A DNA stretch of 64,000 nt, taken from the NCBI RefSeq assembly GCF_035658495.1, contig NZ_CP141945.1, positions 1,403,501 through 1,467,500 of the forward strand, written 5' to 3'. The notes beneath the pieces are model-generated. The model was not told the origin of the DNA. It searched no databases and was given only the letters and a program-made list of their open reading frames with translations. Positions 32,658 to 40,411 of the stretch are shown here, piece after piece; position 1 is the stretch's first letter; every line of letters starts with the position of its first letter. The DNA comes from Novosphingobium sp. RL4 (GTDB lineage Bacteria > Pseudomonadota > Alphaproteobacteria > Sphingomonadales > Sphingomonadaceae). Position numbers and translations under genes: made by a program.

Positions 32658-33845
32658 ATGATTGGCGGATCGACCGCAGAGATCGAACTGGCCGGGCTCG
32701 AAGCCTGGGCCGACCGCGCCCCGGCCATCGCCGTGGCCGAGCGCGAGGCGCGGATGGCACGCGCGGCGGAACTGACGGACCGGCTCGGCGCCGATGCGCT
32801 GCTGGTCAATGCCGGAGCCTCGCTGCGCTACTTCTCGGGCCTGCCCTGGGGGCAGACCGAACGTCTTGTCGCCATGCTGCTCGTCCCCGGACGCAAGCCG
32901 ATCATGATCTGCCCGCATTTCGAGATCGGCACGCTGGAAGCCGATCTCGCGATTCCGGTGGACATCCGTTCGTGGCAGGAAGACGAAGATCCGGTCGCAC
33001 TGGTGGTTCGGGTGCTTGCGGAAATCGGCGCGAAGACGTTGGCGATTGACCCGGAACTGCCCTTCCACTTCGCCGAGCGCATCCGGCAGGGCGGTTCGGC
33101 CAGGCCGGTCGATGCGATGCCGGTCATCAAGCAGTGCCGCATGGTCAAGTCCGCCGCGGAACTTGCGCTGATGCAGCAGGCCAAGAACATGACCCTGCTG
33201 GTCCATCAGGCTGCCGCGCGCATCCTGCGCCCCGGTATCCGCCAGAGCGAGGTGGTCCACTTCATCGATGCCGCGCATCGCAAGCTCGGCGCCAGCGGGT
33301 CGAGCTTCTGCATCGTCCAGTTCGGTGAGGCGACCGCCTATCCGCACGGGCTTCCGGGCGACCGCGAGCTGAAGGAAGGCCAGCTCGTGCTCGTCGACAC
33401 GGGCTGCACCATCCAGGGCTACCATTCCGACATCACCCGCACTTACGCTTTCGGCGATGTCTCGCAGGATATCCGCCGCATCTGGGACATCGAGAAGGAA
33501 GCCCAGCAGGCCGCCTTCGACGCCGTGCGTCCCGGCGAGCCTTGCGAAGCGGTCGACTATGCCGCGCGTGTCGTGCTCGAAAAGGCCGGGCTGGGGCCTG
33601 ACTACAACCTGCCGGGCCTACCGCACCGTACCGGCCACGGCATCGGCCTTTCGATCCACGAACCAGCCTATCTCGTGCGCGGTGACAAGACGCCTCTGGA
33701 GCCGGGCATGTGCTTCTCCAACGAGCCGATGATCGTGGTTCCGCAGAAGTTCGGCGTGCGTCTGGAAGATCACATGTTCGTTACCGAGACCGGCGCGCAG
33801 TGGTTCACGCAGCCGCAGGTCGCCATCGACCGTCCGTTCGCGTAA
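32658..33845 (+). CDS. M24 family metallopeptidase, Xaa-Pro peptidase-like
   Basis: The 395-residue protein has a creatinase N-terminal domain (ALLVNAGASLRYFSGLPWGQTERLVAMLL) and the pita-bread catalytic domain. The dinuclear metal ligands are visible: D in LVDTGC, D in YHSDITRTY, H in TGHGIGLSIHE, E in CFSNEPM and E in RLEDHMFV. It probably cleaves proline-containing dipeptides or a related substrate. The tight spacing behind the FAD oxidase suggests a shared catabolic route, for example release and then oxidation of an amino acid. No signal peptide is seen. The convergent SLC13 gene ends 7 bases away. Confidence 0.92.
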   Translation: MIGGSTAEIELAGLEAWADRAPAIAVAEREARMARAAELTDRLGADALLVNAGASLRYFSGLPWGQTERLVAMLLVPGRKPIMICPHFEIGTLEADLAIPVDIRSWQEDEDPVALVVRVLAEIGAKTLAIDPELPFHFAERIRQGGSARPVDAMPVIKQCRMVKSAAELALMQQAKNMTLLVHQAAARILRPGIRQSEVVHFIDAAHRKLGASGSSFCIVQFGEATAYPHGLPGDRELKEGQLVLVDTGCTIQGYHSDITRTYAFGDVSQDIRRIWDIEKEAQQAAFDAVRPGEPCEAVDYAARVVLEKAGLGPDYNLPGLPHRTGHGIGLSIHEPAYLVRGDKTPLEPGMCFSNEPMIVVPQKFGVRLEDHMFVTETGAQWFTQPQVAIDRPFA

Positions 33846-33851
33846 TAGCCG

Positions 33852-35624
33852 CTACAGCGGCCAGCAGTAGATGATGAGCGGCGTCCCGATTCCCAGCACG
33901 AGCAGGGAAAGCGGGGCGCCCAGCCGGGCGTAGTCGCCGAACCGATAGCCGCCCGGCCCCATCACCAGCGTGTTGCACTGGTGCCCGATTGGGGTGAGGA
34001 AGTCGCACCCGGCACCGATCGCCGTGGCCATGAGGAAGGCGTCCGGCCGGTAGCCAAGGTCGGTCGCGAAGACGGCGGCGATGGGAGCCACCACCAGCAC
34101 CGTTGCCGCATTGTTGAGGAACGGCGTAACCGCCATCGAAGCGGCGAGTACCATCGCCACCGCACCCCATGGCGGCATGTCCCGTGCGAGCCTCGACAAC
34201 TCGCTCGCCAGAATGTCGGATGCGCCCGTTGTCTGGAGGGTTTCGCTGACCGGGATCAGGGCGCCCAGCATCACCAGGATCGGCCATTCGATGGCTTCGT
34301 AGGCATCGTTCACCGGCAGGGCACCGGTGATGATGACCGCGCCAGCCGCCGCGAAGAACGCGACAGCCACCGGAATGAGCCCGGTTGCCGTCGTTATCAT
34401 CGCCAGCGCGAGGATCGCCAGTGCCAGCCAGCCGCTGCGGCTCATGCCGAGCCGGATATGCCGCTGTGCCAGCGGAAGTACGCCAAGTTGCTGGAGGCGG
34501 CCGGGCATCTCCTCCAGGACGCCTTGAAGCACAACCACGTCGCCGGCCGCGAGCACGACATTGCCCGGCTTGTTGCGCAGGCTCTCGCCGCGGCGCGATA
34601 TTGCCACGAGGCGCAGGCCCATCCGCTCCTTCAGCATCAACCGGCCGGCCGTATTTCCGACAAAGGCCGATTCCGTCGTTACCACGCCCTCGATCACGCC
34701 GATCTCGTCACGGGCGCGCTGATGCTCGTCGTCCTCCTCATGATCGTCGAGGGTGAGCTGCGAGCGGACGATGGCCCGTTCCAGCGCGTCGGGATCGCCG
34801 GAGAGGATAAGCACGTCGCCCTGCGCGATATGCGTGTCGGGATGCACGTCTCCGCGCAGGCCGGCGCGCAGGAGGGCCGTCACTTCTACTTCGCCGTCGT
34901 GGTGGTCGACGAACTCCCCGATCGTCTCGCCGATGGCACTCGACAGTTCCGAGACGGTGGCCTCGGTCGTGTAGTCCGAAATGTTGAGCGCTTCTCCCAT
35001 GGTCGCGGCGGCGCGCCGGTCCGCGGGCACGAGCCGGTAGCCGAAGCGCAGGAACACGAGCCCGATCACCAGCATGCCGAGCCCCGTCGGCAGATAGTCG
35101 AACATGCGGAAGGGCTCGCCGGTCAGCTCCTCGCGCACGCGGCTGACGATGATATTGGGCGAAGTGCCGATCATGGTGGTCAACCCGCCGAGCAGCGAGG
35201 CGAACGCCATGGGCATGAGGAAGCGGGAGGGGTTGGAATGGCTGCGCCGGGCCATCTGCGAGGCGGCCGGCATCATCATCGCCAATGCGCCGATGTTCTT
35301 GATGAGACCGGAAACGACGCCGACGGACGCCGTCAGCACGAACAGTTGCGAACCGGGCCGTCGTACCCATTGGCTGACCCAGTTCACTGCCTGCTCGACG
35401 ACACCGGTCCGCTGCACGGCAGCGGAAAGCACCAGCGCGGAGGCAATGATGATGACGATATCGTCGGAGAACCCCGAAAATGCCTTCTCCGGCGGGACGA
35501 GGCCCAGCGCCAGCGCGGCAAGGAGGGCGATGATCGCCGTGACATCGTAGCGGAAACGGCCCCAGACGAAGAGAATCATCATGCCGCACAGGGTGGCGAT
35601 GGAAAGCCACTGGTTCAGGGTCAT
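33852..35624 (-). CDS. SLC13/DASS family permease with two TrkA-C domains
   Basis: The 590-residue inner-membrane protein has helices on both sides of a cytoplasmic insert of about residues 200-390. The insert contains two TrkA-C/RCK-C-like domains (VTALLRAGLRGDVHPDTHIAQGD and RLVAISRRGESLRNKPGNVVLAAGD). Each membrane half has a conserved anion-transporter segment (TTMIGTSPNIIVSRV near 160 and MAVTPFLNNAATVLVVAPIA near 510). Family members move carboxylates, sulfate or similar anions with sodium. The ligand is not visible. It stands alone between the convergent peptidase gene and a divergent diguanylate cyclase gene. Confidence 0.88.
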   Translation of the reverse strand: MTLNQWLSIATLCGMMILFVWGRFRYDVTAIIALLAALALGLVPPEKAFSGFSDDIVIIIASALVLSAAVQRTGVVEQAVNWVSQWVRRPGSQLFVLTASVGVVSGLIKNIGALAMMMPAASQMARRSHSNPSRFLMPMAFASLLGGLTTMIGTSPNIIVSRVREELTGEPFRMFDYLPTGLGMLVIGLVFLRFGYRLVPADRRAAATMGEALNISDYTTEATVSELSSAIGETIGEFVDHHDGEVEVTALLRAGLRGDVHPDTHIAQGDVLILSGDPDALERAIVRSQLTLDDHEEDDEHQRARDEIGVIEGVVTTESAFVGNTAGRLMLKERMGLRLVAISRRGESLRNKPGNVVLAAGDVVVLQGVLEEMPGRLQQLGVLPLAQRHIRLGMSRSGWLALAILALAMITTATGLIPVAVAFFAAAGAVIITGALPVNDAYEAIEWPILVMLGALIPVSETLQTTGASDILASELSRLARDMPPWGAVAMVLAASMAVTPFLNNAATVLVVAPIAAVFATDLGYRPDAFLMATAIGAGCDFLTPIGHQCNTLVMGPGGYRFGDYARLGAPLSLLVLGIGTPLIIYCWPL

Positions 35625-35864
35625 CGGAACTCGCTCTGGACTGCCGCGATATCGGCATATCCATGTAATGCTCGAGCGCCCTCAAGGTGCCGGGGGCGCC
35701 AACGTTCTCGCCCGAGTATGGCGTTGAACAGGAGCACTATTCCCGTGCGGCCATCAAGGAGCATCCCTCCCTGGCGCTGTTCCCTGCCGGTTAGTCCATG
35801 CAATTGATTTTGGTTAATCGAGTAACCTTGTTGAACTAGGGGATGTGCCATAGGTCGCTGCGCA

Positions 35865-37622
35865 ATGGTTTGCGAATCGCCATTCTTCCGTCGTGCCGTG
35901 CGGGCCCTGACTTTCCTCTGCGCATTTCTGTGCATGGGATCGGCGGGCGTCGCATCGGCGGAAGTCCTGCGATTGGGGCAGCCCCTGTGCCACGCCGTCA
36001 GCTCCGTGGTGCCCGCGGGCGACGCGATCCCGGAAAACTTCGCCTGCACCGGAAAGCCGCAAGGCTATCAGAAAGGCACGCTCTGGCTGCATGACATGCT
36101 GCCGATCGGGGCCGACGAGCAGGACGATCTCTCTCTTATCATCCACAGTTCCCGGTTCGACAGGCTCTTCGTCTACTTCACTTATGCCGACGGCGCGATG
36201 GAACGGCAGGACGTGCGCAGCGGCGATTTCGGCTCGCACTGGCGTGCGGGCGGGCAGCTCGCCTTTCGTGCGCCGCACCGCGATGTTCCGCTGGTGGGCG
36301 TGACGATGCGGTTCGACAAGGTGGCCAGCGCGAACCTGCTTCGCATGAGGCTGGTAGGCCGCGGCGAGGAGAGCACGCAAACGACCGGACTGGCGACGTC
36401 GATCGGCGCCGCGCTCGTGCTGCTGCTGGCGGGAGCCATCTACAATGCATCGCTGGCCGTGGCGGTGCGGCGGCAGTTTTCGGCCTGGCAGGCGGCCTGG
36501 GCCAGTTGCATGATCGTGTGGGGCGCCTGCTGGTCCCAGCTCCACCTGTTCTTCTTCCCGGGCATGGCGGGCGCTGTTTCCGCGCAGATCTGCACGGGCC
36601 TTTCATGCCTGGCGATCTCGCTGGCGACCCTGAGCGCGGTAACCGCATTGGACGAAGGATATGTCAGCCGCTGGGCACGGCGGACCGCACTGGTCCTGAC
36701 CGGCTGCGTGGCGCTGCTGGGCGTGCCTCTTTCCTTCATGCGCTCGGGGCCGATCGATGCGCTGGCCGGGGTTTTGGGCATCCTCGTGCTGGCCAACCTG
36801 TTGGCGGTTGCATTCTGCATCGCCCAGGCCTGGCGCCGGGGCAGCCACGAGGCGCGCAGCTTCGCGGGGGCATGGTCCGTGCCGATGGTCGTCCTCGGTT
36901 CGATCGAGTTCATCGACACCAACACGATGTTCTGGGGCGGCGGCTCGCAGATACTGATCCTTTTCGCGGCGGCGTGGCAGACCTTGTGGCTGTCGGTTGC
37001 CGCATCGCGTTCGCACGCCCGGCTGCGGATCGAGCGCGATATGGCGCGCCAGGCTGAGGCGCAGGCCCAGGAACTGGCCCGCCGCGATTCGCTGACCGGC
37101 TTGCCCAATCGGCGCGGCTTCATCGAAAGGGTGGGCACCGTCCTCGAACAGTCGCAGCAACAGGGGGCCACGGTCGCCCTGCTGCTGATCGATGTCGACT
37201 GGTTCAAGTCGATCAACGATGTCTACGGACACGAGGCAGGCGATGTCGTGCTGGCCACGATCGCCCGGCAGATCGGCCCTCACGAAAGCCGGACCTGCAC
37301 CGTCGCGCGGCTCGGCGGCGAGGAATTCGCGATGATGGTGGCCGGTCTCGAAGACTTCGCGCTCAAGCGCTTTGCCGAGGACGTTCGCCGGGAGATCGCC
37401 GCATGCGATCATGGCGAGGCGATCGGAAGGCGCAACGTCACCGTAAGCATCGGGCTGGCCAAAGCCGCGACCGGGGCGGATTTCCGTTCGCTCTATCGCC
37501 TTGCCGACGAAGCACTCTATGATGCCAAGCGTCAGGGACGGGATCAGGTCGTGGTCAGGACGCTGGACGTGCTCGATTCCTCCGCCGCGGAAGATATCGA
37601 GCGGGCCGCCCTGGGCAGTTAA
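35865..37622 (+). CDS. Membrane diguanylate cyclase, 7TM-DISM plus GGDEF
   Basis: The 585-residue protein has a signal-like start, a periplasmic beta domain of about residues 35-165 (7TMR-DISM extracellular type), about seven membrane helices from 180 to 385, a short coiled coil and a GGDEF domain from DSLTGLPNRRGF near 404. The active-site loop is GGEEF near 483, so it should make cyclic-di-GMP. The usual RxxD inhibitory site five residues before it is absent (the sequence is RTCTVARLGGEEF), so product inhibition by that site is unlikely. Its TAA overlaps the stop of the convergent phospholipase gene. Confidence 0.9.
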   Translation: MVCESPFFRRAVRALTFLCAFLCMGSAGVASAEVLRLGQPLCHAVSSVVPAGDAIPENFACTGKPQGYQKGTLWLHDMLPIGADEQDDLSLIIHSSRFDRLFVYFTYADGAMERQDVRSGDFGSHWRAGGQLAFRAPHRDVPLVGVTMRFDKVASANLLRMRLVGRGEESTQTTGLATSIGAALVLLLAGAIYNASLAVAVRRQFSAWQAAWASCMIVWGACWSQLHLFFFPGMAGAVSAQICTGLSCLAISLATLSAVTALDEGYVSRWARRTALVLTGCVALLGVPLSFMRSGPIDALAGVLGILVLANLLAVAFCIAQAWRRGSHEARSFAGAWSVPMVVLGSIEFIDTNTMFWGGGSQILILFAAAWQTLWLSVAASRSHARLRIERDMARQAEAQAQELARRDSLTGLPNRRGFIERVGTVLEQSQQQGATVALLLIDVDWFKSINDVYGHEAGDVVLATIARQIGPHESRTCTVARLGGEEFAMMVAGLEDFALKRFAEDVRREIAACDHGEAIGRRNVTVSIGLAKAATGADFRSLYRLADEALYDAKRQGRDQVVVRTLDVLDSSAAEDIERAALGS

Positions 37623-38869
37623 CGAACCAGGGCGAAGCCTATGCGCAGGCGTGTGGTGGAACGGTTGTAGTCGAGCAGGTTCTCGCCGTAGCCGGCAAAG
37701 CCCTGAACGAAGAGGTAGAGATCGGGCCCGCCGCCCAGCAGGCGGGGCAGCGGATAGGACAGGTCCGCGTTGACCGCGCCCTTGCCCGAGGACAGGTTCA
37801 GGCGCGTGGTGGCAGACAGCCGCCAGCCGTTTTCCTCGCCATACTGCACGAACAATCCGGTATTGCCGCGGTAGTGGAGGATGTCCGGGTTGCCGGACGT
37901 GCTTCCGACCGGGAACGTCAGGCGCGGCGCGATCATCAGGCGGCGGTCCTGGCCAAGCGGGATCGCGGCCATCGGGGCAATGTAGATACTGTTGATGCTG
38001 CGGGAATCGTCCCCGTCGCGGCCGTTCGATTCGTGCCGCAAGCCGCCCTGCAGAGCCAGGGAAATGCCGTTTTCCAGCACTTTGCTGGGCGTGACGTAGA
38101 TGATCTCGGGCTGATAGTCGATGTTGCGGAACGGCATCGAGCGGGCGCGCAGGTCCCAGAACATGCGCTGGGTATAGGCCAGATGAAGGCCGTCCCGCCA
38201 GGAACCGGGAAGGTCGGCAGCGTGGCGGGAGCCGAACAGCCGGTATTCGAAGCTGAGCTGGATACGGGCCTCGGTATTGGTGCCGGGCCCGTAGACTGCG
38301 TAGATCGGTTCGTAAGGTGCGAGATTGTCGACGAAGGCATTACCCGCGCTCCGGTCGGACGGGGGAGCGGCGACAGGATGGGTTACAGGCTCGTTCTGCG
38401 CGAGTTGTGCCGGGGGCGAGGCTTCCGATGATGGCAGGGGCGGCGGGGCAAGATGGAGGGCAATCTGTTGCCCGCTCCACCGCGGGATCGAAACGAGCGC
38501 TCCATCGGAGGCCTTGTCTGCCGGAAGCCGGTAGCGCGCCCGGCCGAAGCCGCCGGGCGCGACGGTGATCTGCGCGGGCGTACCGGGCGCACGTTCGAGC
38601 GATACCGAGGTTTGCCGGCCTTCGGCACCGATCAGGGCTTCCACCCGATCGGGCAACGTGGTTGTGGCGGGAGTGGCGGCGGTGTTGAGAAAACGCAGGT
38701 CGATCAGCACGGCGCCGTCCGAGTCCCGCTCGCCGGCCTTGCCGATCAAGGCTTCCATCGGCTCGTCGGCCATGGCCGGCATCGGCGCGATGGAGGCAAG
38801 GATGCAGAGCGGCGCGAGCCCCGCCATGACATAGTGGCGGCGGTGCCTTGCGACGGGGCGAAGGGTCAT
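37619..38869 (-). CDS. pldA: Outer-membrane phospholipase A with long N-terminal extension
   Basis: The 416-residue product matches OMPLA at its catalytic site: H279-x-S281-N-G, with N293 exactly 12 residues after the serine, equivalent to His142, Ser144 and Asn156 of the E. coli enzyme. A C-terminal barrel of about 230 residues is preceded by a signal peptide (ending PAMA) and about 150 residues that include a beta-rich domain and a Pro/Ala/Ser linker. The longest frame starts at TTG 38932, but ATG 38869 begins the signal peptide. It would hydrolyse phospholipids in a damaged outer membrane. The last 4 bases overlap the diguanylate cyclase gene. Confidence 0.9.
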   Translation of the reverse strand: MTLRPVARHRRHYVMAGLAPLCILASIAPMPAMADEPMEALIGKAGERDSDGAVLIDLRFLNTAATPATTTLPDRVEALIGAEGRQTSVSLERAPGTPAQITVAPGGFGRARYRLPADKASDGALVSIPRWSGQQIALHLAPPPLPSSEASPPAQLAQNEPVTHPVAAPPSDRSAGNAFVDNLAPYEPIYAVYGPGTNTEARIQLSFEYRLFGSRHAADLPGSWRDGLHLAYTQRMFWDLRARSMPFRNIDYQPEIIYVTPSKVLENGISLALQGGLRHESNGRDGDDSRSINSIYIAPMAAIPLGQDRRLMIAPRLTFPVGSTSGNPDILHYRGNTGLFVQYGEENGWRLSATTRLNLSSGKGAVNADLSYPLPRLLGGGPDLYLFVQGFAGYGENLLDYNRSTTRLRIGFALVR

Positions 38870-39128
38870 CAAAGCTGTCCTGTTATCAATCGGCGCACCG
38901 CGAAAAATGAAGCGCGCTGGACCTTTGCCCAAGCCGCCCGGATGACCTGGACGGTATCAGCGCTTCCGCATTAGTACAAACAGATTAGGGGCATAGGACC
39001 TTCGCGCGAGGGCCCGGCCCTTGCCTTTGGGCGAGCGTGGGTCTGAAGCAAAGATGTCTGGCTTCTCCGCAAAGACCGAAACCCGGTGCGAATGAGATTC
39101 TCAAAGCCTTTCCGTTAGATGCGGCGAC

Positions 39129-39653
39129 ATGAACTCACATCGCATCTCATTCCGCCCCGGGACGTGTTCCGCAGCCACCGCGATTGCCATGCTCGCTGCG
39201 TCCTTCATGACCACCGGCGCCCATGCGGCCACCGCGACCACGCCGATGGCCGTCACCGCCACCGTCCAGTCGGCCTGCATCGTGGTGGCCACCCCGCTGG
39301 CATTCGGGACCTACGATCCTACCTCGGGATCGGTGAAGGATGCCAACAGCACGATTACCGTCACCTGCACCAGCGGCACGTCCTTCACCGTGGGCCTCAA
39401 TCCGGGTTCGACGAGCGGCGCGACCGTCACCACCCGGCAGATGGCCAACGGCACCAACCGGCTTTCCTACGCTCTCTATAGCGACATCAACCACACGACC
39501 AACTGGGGCAACACGCCCGGCACCGATACGCCCACCGCGACCACGGCTACCGCTGTGCCTTCGCTCCTGACCGTCTACGGCCGTATCTCGGCGTCGCAGA
39601 ACGTCCCGGCCGGCGCCTATACCGACAGTGTGACCGTCACGGTCAATTACTGA
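39129..39653 (+). CDS. Spore coat U (SCPU) domain pilin-like subunit
   Basis: The 174-residue product has a signal peptide (ending TGAHAA) and one SCPU domain: VTATVQSACIVVATPLAFGTYDP near residue 42, a second cysteine in TITVTCTSG that would pair with the first, and the closing strand YTDSVTVTVNY. This is the major-subunit type of Csu-like chaperone-usher pili. Donor-strand assembly is expected. The chaperone gene follows after 2 bases. It is first in the pilus operon, consistent with the most abundant subunit. Confidence 0.93.
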   Translation: MNSHRISFRPGTCSAATAIAMLAASFMTTGAHAATATTPMAVTATVQSACIVVATPLAFGTYDPTSGSVKDANSTITVTCTSGTSFTVGLNPGSTSGATVTTRQMANGTNRLSYALYSDINHTTNWGNTPGTDTPTATTATAVPSLLTVYGRISASQNVPAGAYTDSVTVTVNY

Positions 39654-39655
39654 AC

Positions 39656-40399
39656 ATGGGGCCTTCCGGTCCCCGGCGGTTCGTCCTCGGCGCGCTGGCC
39701 GTCTTGGCGGCATTGTCCGCATTCGGCGCAAGCGCGGGCGCCAGCGCCTTGCGGGTGACGCCGATCCGGGTGGAGGTGCAGGCCGGCAAGCAGTTCTGCT
39801 CGCTCAGCATCGCCAATGACGGAGACCAGCCGGTGAGCGTGCAGGTTCGCGGCTATCGCTGGTCCAAGGACGAACGCGGCGCGGACGTGCTGGAAACGGC
39901 GGTGGGATTTCAGATCAATCCGACGATCGTGACGCTCAAGGCGCAGGAGTCGCGCCTCATCCGCTGCAGTCTGCCCCCGGCCGAAGGCGCCATCGAACAG
40001 ACCTGGCGGCTGGTGTTCGATGAACTGCTCACGCCGGTCAGCGTTACCGTGCCCGGGGAAATCCGCGCGCTCCTGCGCATCAGCGTGCCCGTGTTTCGGG
40101 CGCCGGACGGGGCCTCCCCCGATATCTCGTGGACCTTGGTGAGGACGCCTGAAGGAGGGCAATCGGTTGTTCTCACCAATAGCGGAAGCCGGCACATCCG
40201 GGCTATCTCACTGGAACTCAAACCGTCTTCCGGCGCGGGGCAGCGGGTCGAGCGCGGATTTTACCTCCTGGCGGGAGGGCGCTTCGAGATTCCTGTAGCG
40301 CTTTCACAGGCCAGCCCGATCGCCGAGGTCCTCATCCAGACCGACGAAGGATCGATCACCCCGTCACGAGCCGCCGTTTCGGCCGGCCCGGGCCAGTGA
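39656..40399 (+). CDS. Periplasmic pilus chaperone, PapD-like (CsuC type)
   Basis: The 247-residue protein has a signal peptide (ending ASA) and two immunoglobulin-like domains. The first strand LRVTPIRVEVQAGKQFCSLSIANDG and the loop LKAQESRLIRCSLPP fit the subunit-binding face of PapD-family chaperones of the Csu branch. It would fold SCPU subunits and pass them to the usher. Only 2 bases separate it from the first subunit gene and 12 from the usher gene. Confidence 0.9.
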   Translation: MGPSGPRRFVLGALAVLAALSAFGASAGASALRVTPIRVEVQAGKQFCSLSIANDGDQPVSVQVRGYRWSKDERGADVLETAVGFQINPTIVTLKAQESRLIRCSLPPAEGAIEQTWRLVFDELLTPVSVTVPGEIRALLRISVPVFRAPDGASPDISWTLVRTPEGGQSVVLTNSGSRHIRAISLELKPSSGAGQRVERGFYLLAGGRFEIPVALSQASPIAEVLIQTDEGSITPSRAAVSAGPGQ

Positions 40400-40411
40400 C
40401 AGGGAGGCGCC

